From: Siphonodentalium dalli
Taxonomy: Eukaryota > Mollusca > Scaphopoda > Gadilida > Siphonodentaliidae
Assembly (NCBI GenBank): GCA_032622095.1
Contig: CP136066.1
Coordinates: forward strand, 116,085,319-116,149,318
Reading direction: 5' to 3'
Length of the DNA stretch: 64,000 nucleotides
Positions within the stretch are counted from its first letter, which is position 1. Every line of letters starts with the position of its first letter. Made by a program: the position numbers and the translations under genes. Positions 1-9,522 of the stretch are shown here, piece by piece. The notes beneath the pieces are model-generated. The model was not told the origin of the DNA. It saw only the letters and a program-made list of their open reading frames with translations, and searched no databases.

Positions 1-1740
1 TAGGAGAAACTGACAGATCGGTGATTGGGTGATTACCCACATAACTGTCCGAACACCTATTGATTAATCATGGATGTCTAAATCAATGGACTTTTAGTTT
101 CCCACTTTTGAGTGACTTCAAAAATGTTACGTGGCTAGCCATGTAACAGAAATTAGTCACATAAATATCCATTTCACAAAATCATAGCCACATAAGTAGT
201 CATTTGTAAATGCGGACAGATGGACAAGGTCAATCCAGTATACCCCCCATTCTCTTTGAGAGGGGGATATAAATATGGACATTATTATATAGTGGAATAC
301 ATGTATATGAAATATCGTTGGAAAAAAGTAATATATATTAGCGTTAACAAATTAGTAAAGAGACATACATTAGTGCTGAAACGGTTGACCATTTGTAGTC
401 GATATCTCTGAAAGTTGGAATTAGAATTGTCATACTTGCAGTTACTATTAGCTGCATGTCCTGCATTACCTGACAAATTGAAACTGGTGTGTTTGTTCTA
501 TACTCTACATTACTCAATGGACCATGTTGAAAACAGCCATAAAGATATGTTGACAATGCACTGGATGTCAAAAATTAAAATAAAGGGATAACATTTTTTC
601 ACTATACGCACGGAAATTCTTTCGATGAAATAGTCAAATAAACAACCCGTTGTACTGAACAATTTCCCCAACTTTACCAGGAACAGTTTTGGCGGGAACA
701 CTTACCACTTGAAAGAGGGTAAAGAACACCAATAGTACATTATTTATGAACATCTTTACCTGGAGAGGTTATGGCGGGACAGATGACCATGTCATTTTTG
801 TTTGGCATGGGTTAGGGTTTCAAAGGGGTGACAGATACTACCTTCTGATTGTTACACATAACTTTATACTGGTGCAAAATGTGACATTTTTACTTTTAAA
901 TTCCAGAGATGTCTTGGTGGGAAAACTGACCATGTGACATTGTTGACATGGGTAGAAGTTCCATATACGACCGTCAATTGTTTATACGTCACGTTAAACA
1001 TTCCTCAAAATTGTGCACGGCAATAAGCAATGCTGTGGCAACATGAGGAATTTAACATGTCTCTACATTAGGGCCCTGGGATGCATAAAATTAAAATTCT
1101 ATTTTTTATTCACCCCTCTGAATCAAATCTCAAAGAATATTAAGTACACTGCGCGTTTCTATTAGCAGACGGAGATCGATCATTTACCGATAATCCAGAG
1201 CACTTGGCACATAAAATTCTCCAAAAATGCTGCGATACAATTGAATAAACTCTGATGTTGCCCTATCAAAATGCATGGACCAACATACTGGCAACATTCA
1301 GTGATGGGCGTATCATCATAGAATAGCGATAACACAATGCGGAATCTGCTAAAATGGGTGGAAGCTGAGAATTAATTATTAAATGGCTCTGTTTTTCATT
1401 TGCAGTGTACTAGTAAATACGCGACATGACGTAAAATAGACATGTGTGTGCTTTATTTCATATTGTTTTTTATATACATGCAAATACATGGGAGCATACA
1501 TGTAGACCATAATTTAGTCCATAAATTACCCAGTTGATTAATTAGAGCATAGCTGTAACTGTCAATATCATATAATTTAGCCATGTTACATAAACAATTG
1601 TTTAAAGGATTGCTATCCTGATGAAACAACAAAACACTATCGGAAAGCCACCCCTATTGTGATCACAATGATCCAAGTCCCATAACAATCACATAATAAA
1701 TAAGCCGAGTTGTTGGCTATCTCAATCGCAAATCCTCATA
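1..1740. other. No gene seen; E-type terminal hairpin near 240
   Basis: No coding frame with recognisable similarity. At 238-270 a C-run, a short T-rich loop and a G-run ending in 'ggggatata' form a hairpin like the 3' ends of the E-family repeats further right. It is preceded by the same 'ggacagatggac...caatccagtata' context. Confidence 0.5.
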
Positions 1741-2047
1741 TGACGTCAAATGAGTAAACTAATTAAAAACACGGAATCGGAGTCAGAGTTAATTGTGTCT
1801 ACCTATATGACGTCATATGAGTGGCGATGGAAAATGCGGAATCGACATCAGCGCGTGAGGGTAATGGAATTACTGCGGGGCATGTCAATAGCATTGTGTG
1901 CACGTGGTGAATTGTCATCGACCGGTGAGTTAGCTTCACTTGTGATTTGTCATAAGTGCTGTTTGGAAAGTTGTTTTGACAAAAAAATATAGAAGGCCGA
2001 TTGAGTGGGGTAGATAACACTTTGGTGTCAAAATAAAGCTTATAAAA
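1741..2047 (+). promoter_or_regulatory. Putative promoter: two CRE sites and a TATA box
   Basis: Two perfect TGACGTCA palindromes lie at 1741-1748 and 1808-1815. A TATAAAA box lies at 2041-2047, about 110 bases before the ATG of the THAP fragment. The spacing suits a polymerase II promoter of that fragment. Activity is inference. Confidence 0.4.
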
Positions 2048-2155
2048 ACACGAGCCGACATGTGAACTCTATTCAGGTGCGTGTTCACGATGTTGTTTTA
2101 ATTTTCCATATATATGCCCCGAGTGTCTCGTATTTACTATCATTCATTCGTGACA

Positions 2156-2493
2156 ATGCCAAATAAATGCAGTGTTTTCGGCTGTGGCCGGTATAGTGAC
2201 TCTCAATTATGTATAATTCTGCATTCATTTCCAAACGATGTTCGTTTACGTGACATTTGGCGGGATTTCTGTGGGAAACCCGTTGCACAAAATCAGAATT
2301 TGTTCCGTCCACTTCGAAAAAAAGGTGTTTTGAGCACAACACGAATACACTAGGCCCCAACGGTGGCTACCGACGACTACTCAGAAGAGATGCAACCCCC
2401 ACATTAAACAAATGGACCATCGACGAGAATGCCATCCCAAGAAAAACGTCGGAGCGTCCAATCATGATTATATCCAATCGAACCTATCGATAA
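2156..2493 (+). pseudogene. THAP zinc-finger domain fragment, frameshifted
   Basis: The frame opens MPNKCSVFGC, then FP, an LRDIWRDFC block and, after a one-base shift near 2285, ICSVHFEK. A second one-base shift in the A-run near 2322 restores KRCFEH, and DATPTL resembles the closing AVPTIF box. This is the C2CH layout of a THAP DNA-binding domain. THAP domains occur in host regulators and in P-element-like transposases. Here the domain stands alone, ends at 2493 and is broken, so a relic of a transposon or processed gene is most likely. A TATA box lies upstream. Confidence 0.7.
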
Positions 2494-2610
2494 AAAGCGA
2501 ATAAAAATACCAACCAAATAAAGAGCGTTTAATTTGACGAGTCAGTCATGGTTACGAAATAATACAATTGCAGTTAAAGTGGGGAGTATGTTGATGAATA
2601 ATTTAGTATT

Positions 2611-2715
2611 CACGATGACAACTATTCTAAGTTGAGTCCCCATCTTCCTTCACCATGACTCAATAAAGAGCATTCCATGTTAAGAGTATTCCTAATATGG
2701 TGCGAATAAAAAGAG
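2611..2715 (+). repeat. Left copy of ~105-bp direct repeat
   Basis: From 'cacgatgacaac' to 'ggtgcgaataaa' this matches 7748-7852 in the same orientation with scattered mismatches. The pair brackets the Helitron-like element and LINE-A. Confidence 0.75.
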
Positions 2716-2818
2716 TTTAATAAACCGGAAATTGCTATGGATAGGATAGGATAAGGATAATTTTATTATTATAGTGACATATGCTATACAAAGTTCACAG
2801 ATAGGTAAATACGTTACA

Positions 2819-3536
2819 TCTAATATATATTTTGGGACTTCTGTTTGTTTGTCTGTTAGCTATAGCCGGGAAAACTGCCAGACGGATTGAGCCCAAACTT
2901 CCTATCTAAGGGTAAAATCCCAGATGAAGTGTCATCGCACCACTTCTGAGAACGTCAGAGCACTCCTTCTCCATTCCCCCACCACCGCAATGGAAATTCA
3001 TGGGTTAATCGCGTGATTGTTAAAGAGCGTTCGTATCCGCAGTGTCGTTGATAAAGAGCGTGTCTGTGTCCAGACATGAGCGTGTTGTGTGATTCTTATG
3101 TCTGTGTTCGTACTTAGGGGTTCCTAGGAATGGTGGAGATTTTCATCGGGTCAGTTTTTCCGACCGAGGTGACCTTCACCTTGAAACGGGTACCCACAAA
3201 TGATATATATGTATGTGTGTGTCCGTTATAGACTCGAAAACGGCCCTACCAATTGAGTCCAAACTTGCTACCTAGGGGTACTTTTGTCCGGGGACTCTCA
3301 TGGACCAGTCAAATTGTGACCCCGACCTGACCTTGACCTTCAAAATGATCAATTCAAGGTCAAATCCGGTAAAACTGGCGGATTTCGAGAAAATTTGATA
3401 CCTAGGTGTACTTTTGTCCGGTGAGTGTTTTGAACGGGTCAAACGTGACCCCGACCTGACCTTGACATTGAAAATTGTCAATTCAAGATCAAATCGCGGC
3501 TTTCCGTCCCCGGACGAAGTCGGGTTACCCTTCTAG
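2819..3536 (+). mobile_element. Helitron-like non-autonomous element H1
   Basis: It starts TC (TCTAATATATATTTTGGG) and ends CTAG. A GC-rich hairpin (CCCGGAC-GAA-GTCGGG with one bulged G, about 3508-3524) lies 9 bases before the end. The base before is A and the base after is T, the AT insertion site used by Helitrons. No Rep/helicase is encoded. The interior carries inverted TGACCTTGA/TCAAGGTCA pairs. The 5' end sequence recurs at 31754, 32260 and about 32800. Confidence 0.72.
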
Positions 3537-3631
3537 TTGTATATATTTATATAACACCCGGCCCATAGGACCTATAAGTCACTTTAAGTAGATATGTACA
3601 TCGAATAGTTATATGCGTATGCTTGGTAGAG

Positions 3632-4246
3632 TCAACAAAATGAGTCTACGATTAACGCAATTGTGAAGATATCAAGACGTGGAAATGAATTTATGAGGTA
3701 GTTCGCCATAAAGTTAAGTGAGTGGATGCCATTGATATAAAACATTGTATTTTTGAAAAATGTTAGTCTTAGGTCTCTGTATGCAGAGCACGAAAACAAC
3801 AGGTGAAGTTCAGTTTCCGCTGACTCGCAAAAGACGCACAACCGCTCGTCAATGTCTTCATTTCTCCATCGACCAGTTTCGATGCGTAATGGCATAATTC
3901 CACATCTGAATTGAGCCATCATTGAAAGTTCTGCTTTGCTGATGTTGAGCTGTATGTATTGTTCTTGATGATAGACTGATTTTAGTTCACGATAAAGTCT
4001 CAGTTTGTTAACATCGATTAACCACTTCATGTTCTGGAGTTAACATAAATTTAGTTCACATTCATCTAAATCACAACAAAGTCTATTTACAAATACGTAA
4101 TATTGTCCACTGGTTGTAAACACTGACTTCATGTCTGAGGCCCAGCTATCCTTTGAGACATTGTGCAGCTCCCAAACGAATACTTGTTTCGTCAACCGAG
4201 AATTGTCCATATTAATTAATCGATTCCACAGTCTCGCCATATTCAA
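3632..4246 (-). pseudogene. LINE-A ORF2 C-terminal region
   Basis: Two open pieces (4246-4040 and 4030-3632) in different frames continue the reverse transcriptase. The second contains FRCGIMPLRIETGRW, then CVFCESAETELHLLFSC, a C-x2-C...H...C knuckle typical of the LINE C-terminus. It ends in TGA at 3632. Confidence 0.75.
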
Positions 4247-4264
4247 CCAACGACGATGAGTTGA

Positions 4265-5659
4265 CTACATCCAGCCGAATTCCCCGTTTAATGCGGGGAT
4301 AGGTGTGAATCGGTGCACCCCTAAAAAGTATCTCATCGCCTGATTTTGCACCATATCAACAGAGTTAAAGATTCTATATCCCCACACACCACTGCAATAG
4401 TCTATGATGGGCACAACACAGTTCTGGTATAATTTCTCATACGAGCCGATGCCCAAGTCCTTGAACGCATGCACTTTTGAGATCACTGACCCAAGTGCAC
4501 GACCTCCAGCTTTAGCGAGTGAATCAGCAGATATTCTGAATTTGTGTGTTTCGTCGAGGGTTACTCCCAGATATTTGTAGTTAGTTACATATTGAAGCAC
4601 ATCATCGCCTATTGAAGGGTCTATTTCACAACGTTTCCGCTGGGGTTTTCGAAAGTGAATTACTTTTGATTTCGAAGAATTAACCTGGAGTCTCCATTTC
4701 TTACACCAGCCTTCTAGTACGTCCAGCATACACTGCATATCACGTGCATTGTCCGCCAATAAGGCTATGTCATCAGCATATAGCAGGATACTAACGTTGA
4801 TGTCACAAGCTGTCGTGTTACTGTACATAGCACTTATCGTCGAGTAGAACTTTCCACTAATACCATTTTGTAGCAGCTTAAATAGAAGAAGTTCACGGTC
4901 CACAGAGTCAAATGCCTTTTTTAGATCTACGAAAGCCACCAATGTAGATTTCCAGTTCCCGGTTATACTTGACAGTGTGTATAAGTGGTCGAGACATGAT
5001 CTCCCCTTCCGGAATCCGTTCTGTTCATCGACAAGAATATTATGCGAGTCTAGAAAGTTTATTAATCTGTTATTCAGAACCACGCTGTACAGTTTTGCCG
5101 CTACAGATTGAAGACTGATACCACGATAATTGAGAGGAACTCTTGGATCTGATGCTGCGTCTTTCGGTATCGGGACAACAATAGACTGTTTCCACTGCGA
5201 AGGAACGATGCCATTTTCGAAACACATGGAAATTAATGTATGTAAAAGTGTCACCGATGCCTTTGGCTTCAGAAGTTCATAGGGAATCTGATCGACACCT
5301 GGCGATTTACCAGATTTTGCTCGGTCCACAACTAGTTGTACTTCACTTCGAGTTATTTGTCGATTAATGGAATCAGTTTCATCGATTGGTGCAGTAGATG
5401 TAGACTGCTCAAGGTGCGCCTTCTCAACTAGAAAGTTTTCTTTGAAATCCGCATCAAAGTCTGTACTTTCATTATCACATGGTGCATATAAATACGCAAA
5501 GTCAGTTTTCCATCTAGCGAGCAGGACACTTTGTTTCGTGCATATATTACCGTAGCATTCATTTGGGATTTTATTCGTCCGTTTAAGTCCCAGATTTCTC
5601 AAGTGTTGCCAGAATTTATTAGGATCAGATGTTGATACCTTTTCCAAATGAAGAGCCAT
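4265..5659 (-). pseudogene. LINE-A reverse transcriptase with internal deletion
   Basis: An open frame of 464 codons. It has SGKSPGVDQIPYELLK, VVPIPKD, NYRGISLQSVAAKLYS, EQNGFRKGRSC, AFVDLKKAFDSVDR, LLYADDIALLA and KYLGVTLD in order. The block that should lie between the FDSVDR motif and YADD, including the Gly-x-Pro/Arg-Gln-Gly motif, is missing: SAMYSNTTACD runs straight into INVSILLYADD. The frame is intact but the enzyme cannot be. 5961-5599 carries the KPFWNNELTELWK linker seen between endonuclease and RT. Confidence 0.88.
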
Positions 5660-6286
5660 ATCAGCGTTATATTTTCGTTCAGAGAAGCGAATACGTTTGT
5701 CCAGGTTATTTTGACTTCTTCGAAATTGTTCACGGGCGTCTCTTTTTTAACGAGAATTTCCACGAATCGCGACATACTTCTGTTCAGCATCAGTTTCCAT
5801 AACTCTGTAAGTTCGTTATTCCAGAACGGCTTATGTGGACGTAAGCGTTTTCGACATTTTCGGCTGCCATCACGGGTTAGTATTCCTCTCGTAGCTTCTG
5901 AAATCATTAGTTCACACGTATCTGCAATAAACTGCATCGACACCTTCCTGAGTTCGTACACATGCCTCTATTTTATCAATAAGCTCAACAAAACTGGAGG
6001 AAATTGTGTCCATGCACATAAAAGCTGTCGGTATCTAACGAACGTTGATGGGCGTGTTTTTATTCGGTGTACTTGACAGTGTGCTATCGCGAACTTGATG
6101 TGTATTTGTGCATCGAATGTTATAGTTCATACTGAGAAGAGCGTGATCTGGAATTCTGCTTCTTTCACCCAACAGGTTATGCAGTTTATGGTCATGTATT
6201 ATATTTTGACATTTTGTTATCGTGAAATCTGTAGAGTTTGATATTTGATCATGCGGTACACATATATAGTCAACAACACATTGTCC

Positions 6287-6958
6287 TCATACAGAATGAA
6301 ACATGTGTTTGTTTGATGCCTCTCCAAACCGACCGTTCAAGACTGCATACTTGCTGTCGTTCAGGAACTCAAGAAATGTATTTCCATGTTGATTGAGAGT
6401 TTTGTCAGTAACCTCACGCGGGTGTATATCATCAATATCATTGTCACAATCCTGACCCGACCCGATACTCGAATTGAAGTCACCACAAAGAAATAGAGTC
6501 AACATAGGGTAAATTGTGCACCTGACTGAGAATATGAGCGAAGAATGCGGAAGCGTCCCGTCCCCACGGAGAAGTTTCGGGTGGTAGGTAACAGCTGTAT
6601 ACAACAAAACAGCTATCGGTGATGGGGTCATGGAACTTAACACCAAGGATACCTTCTAAAGTTCTATCAAATACGGTTATTGTATATAGCTGATACATAA
6701 ATTCTTTAACCAAAAGTCCAACACAACCCGAACCCTTCGGTGCGTCCCTGTGAATACCATGTCGGTTGTGGCCAATCCAACGGTAATTATAACTATCTAA
6801 GCTGAGTTCATCGTCACCCCACAAGTGTGTTTCTGAAATGGCTACAATATCACAGTTCGTACACCCGACAAGTTCTGATCACAGTTCATCATTAGCATTT
6901 GACCAGCCGCACACATTTAATTGTCCGATTTTAATTTGGTCTATGTGCCAGCGTGTAT
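6287..6958 (-). pseudogene. LINE-A endonuclease domain, frameshifted
   Basis: Two overlapping frames make up one exonuclease-endonuclease-phosphatase domain. One has a WGDDELSLD-like block, the RHGIHRDAPKGSGCVGLLVK block and YSCYLPPE. After a shift near 6490 the other has FLCGDFNSSIGSGQD and FLEFLNDSKYAVLNGRF. GDFNS is the metal-binding motif. The C-terminal SDH motif is not seen. Confidence 0.75.
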
Positions 6959-6959
6959 G

Positions 6960-7608
6960 TTAATCACAAATGTTGTCCCGCTGTCGCTCACCAGATTGGG
7001 TGTTCCTCTTAACAATGCGCCCATTGCCCGTTATTCGGAACTGATTACCATCAGGGACCTGTTGTAACAGCGTGCGAGCATTTAATTCGATCAATCGTTC
7101 CGTGTGAGATTTACATGATCTCAGATACACATTCTTGTATTCATCATATTCCAATAAAACTCGTTTTCCTCGTAAGGCACATATTTTGTCCTCCAACGAA
7201 CGGAAAGCCATTTTAACGAGCCCCGGTTGATTTGGCTTTCGGCTCAGTAGTCGTTTTGCTGCTACCACTTTTTCATCGGAATGAAACTTCTTTGTCCATG
7301 TTATTAGAGGCACCCTGATTAGTGTTCTTCTCGACAACAGACAGCCGACCAGTTATTGATTTTATATCGGTAACGAGATTGTCAATACGTGAGTCCTGTT
7401 TACCAATATCTAACGAAATATCTTGCTTTACGACTTTGAGTTTTTCATCTGTGGTTGACAAAACATCTTTTTTGAGTTTATCCAGCTTGCTTTCGAACAT
7501 TTTCTTCATATATATCTGTCCTTCCTTTACCTCAGTAACATTGTCATTAAGCAACTTTAACTATCTTACAATTTGCGAATGATTGTCGTTTTCTTTGTCG
7601 TCAGCCAT
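6960..7608 (-). pseudogene. LINE-A ORF1, coiled coil, with early stop
   Basis: An ATG at 7608 opens MADDKENDNHSQIVR and then hits a stop. Open frames beyond (7554-7273 and 7337-6960) encode a Lys/Asp-rich heptad segment such as KLDKLKKDVLSTTDEKLKVV, then a basic region. This suits a LINE ORF1 nucleic-acid chaperone. There are several frame breaks. Confidence 0.6.
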
Positions 7609-7747
7609 CTTGGATGATTTAAACTCTGGTTTTGGCGTCTCTCCGTCTATCGCATACATATGCTATGACTTTGACGGATATATAAAGCATGTATATCGCA
7701 AGTTCGTGTACATGTATTTACGTGTATTGGTGTAATCAGTAAATAAT

Positions 7748-7852
7748 CACGATGACAACAGTTCTAAGTTGAGTCCCCATGTTCCTTTACCATGACTCAA
7801 TAAAGAGCGTTCGCTGTTAAGCCTATTCCCGATATGGTGCGAATAAAGAGTG
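7748..7852 (+). repeat. Right copy of ~105-bp direct repeat
   Basis: Partner of 2611-2715, sharing 'ctaagttgagtccccat', 'accatgactcaataaagag' and 'atatggtgcgaataaa'. Confidence 0.75.
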
Positions 7853-8008
7853 CTTTTATATGTGATTACGTTTTAACCAGGTTATTATCCCTCCTTCAAA
7901 AAGTATTATATATGATTGAATGTTTAAAGGTACTCAATCCGAACAGAGGGTCCCCATCTCAACAGATTCCAACAACAACAATCCGATCAGAGGGTCCTAT
8001 TCTTTGGC

Positions 8009-8352
8009 TTTGGGGGTAAAAAATATTTGATTCGAGTCGAGGAACCCATCAAACAAAGCTCAGAGTTATTAGATATTGATTTTTGAAATTTGTTATTTAC
8101 TCGAGATGAGTACTAATAATTGCCTTCAACTGCCGTAATCTGCTCGGGATGTGTACACCAAAATCTATTCAAACAGACAAGGATGGATAACTCTAAAATC
8201 AAGTGGTAATAATAACGCAATTTTGACTGAGTTCTGGGCCAGAAAGTATTCCCGATAATGAAAAATAATAGATTTCTAAAATCGATATCTAACAAATCTG
8301 AGCTTTGATGGGTGACTTCCTCGACTCGAATCAAATATTTTTGACCCCCAAA
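8009..8352. mobile_element. Small inverted-repeat MITE
   Basis: The first ~90 bases (from 'ctttgggggt') match the reverse complement of the last ~90 (to 'acccccaaag'), including 'atatttgattcgagtcgagg' in both arms. The centre has no coding frame. Confidence 0.7.
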
Positions 8353-8526
8353 GTTTATATATTTTATAATCCTATTGTTATGCGTAATTGACACAAAGAG
8401 GTCAATTTATGACCGGGATATTCAATAGACCGCATCGCTAGAGTGCTAATTTTATAGGCCACTAACCATGCATAGACGCAACAAATTTTCATCAGTGTTA
8501 GTCGGCAAGATTGTTTTTTTTTTGGT

Positions 8527-8550
8527 GGGGGGGGGGGGGGGGGGGGGGGG
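8527..8550 (+). repeat. Poly-G run (24 nt)
   Basis: 24 uninterrupted G bases, after a T-rich stretch. Apparent proline ORFs across it are artefacts. Confidence 0.95.
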
Positions 8551-9184
8551 AAAGCAATATTCCGAAATATATATAAACACCCTATTGCCCTAATATATAC
8601 ATGATTCATAACTATGAAAATTAACTTATCATCTCATATTGCTAATGAACCCGTTGATTAAAAATGTTATGCCGGAATCGGAGCCGGAATGAATTATACC
8701 GTTTGTCGGTAAACTGTTGAGAAATAGCACTCATTCAGGTGAATTGTATTGGATGCATGTATACTGTATAGTGTGTACAATATTATGTTCCCTAAATATG
8801 GTAATAGGCATATAGCCAGATAATGTGATTGAGAGATTCTAGTCATGTTTTATTTTCATTTTGTTGTTTATTTCCAATTTTATTTTTCAAATCATAACTA
8901 TACACATATATCTAGTCACACACATTAGTTTTATGCCAATATAAATGATCATTATATTATTTCACACTTATGATCATATGATGCTGAATTGCAGTCATAC
9001 ACAATACACAGACTCACTTGCATTCTAGCACTGCCACTCGACATGGACATTAACAATATACATGTAATAGTAACAATATGATACATAATTTAATATTATA
9101 AAAGGACATGTACCTCACAAGTTATGGTGATACAATTGGTGTGTTTTCTTTGTAATATGATGAAGCATAATTAGATTTTGTTCA

Positions 9185-9284
9185 CATTAGTAATTTTTAT
9201 TAATAAAAACCGAAACCGAGACTCAACTCTTTTTCCACAACCGAAACCGAAACCGAGGCAAAATTTAACAACCGCCCATCTCTA
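9185..9284. repeat. hAT-like right end with 'accgaaaccga' repeats
   Basis: Repeated 'accgaaaccgag' words end in ACCGCCCATCTCTA, whose reverse complement TAGAGATGGGCGGT has the form of a hAT terminus. It resembles the ends at 37377 and 38443. I did not find its left partner. It lies about 50 bases downstream of VRK1 exon 10. Confidence 0.4.
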
Positions 9285-9334
9285 TCTCATATGGTGAGAA
9301 GGATTTGCGTGACACCTGATTTAAACCAACTTAC

Positions 9335-9522
9335 TGGTACTGATGACATAGTAGTTTTTGCTGGTGCAGGCTTGGTGCCAGATATTGGCAAATCTAGCTT
9401 CAAATCATCTTTACAGCCTTCCTTTTTCAGACCTTTGAGAAGAATTGACTTAAACATCACATAATTTGGCTTCTCATCATAATTCAGTTTTTTGACCTGC
9501 TGGAAGAATTCTGTGAGCTCAC
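9335..9522 (-). CDS. VRK1: VRK1 exon 10 (end of kinase domain)
   Basis: 188 bases after a ctttttcag acceptor. It encodes GELTEFFQQVKKLNYDEKPNY, LLKGLKKEG and KDDLKLDL, matching the human block DEKPLYENLRDILLQGLKAIG. It ends in phase 0 at gtaagt after a Pro/Ala/Lys-rich stretch. No stop follows in frame as an exon, so at least one more exon is required. Confidence 0.92.

Larger units (their letters stand above)
3537..7620 (-). mobile_element. LINE-A, decayed non-LTR retrotransposon
   Basis: Read on the minus strand it has, in order, a coiled-coil ORF1, an AP-type endonuclease, a reverse transcriptase and a C-terminal zinc-knuckle region, all with frame breaks. The 3' end is AT-rich without a long poly-A and abuts the H1 Helitron end exactly. 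The overall plan is that of jockey/CR1-group elements common in molluscs; the exact clade is not settled. Confidence 0.85.

Noticed and set aside
2611-7852. The direct repeats as LTRs
   Set aside because: There is no TG..CA, primer-binding site or gag/pol between them. The contents are a Helitron and a non-LTR LINE.
8364-8609. Minus-strand frame with a proline run
   Set aside because: It spans the poly-G run and shows no other coding signal.
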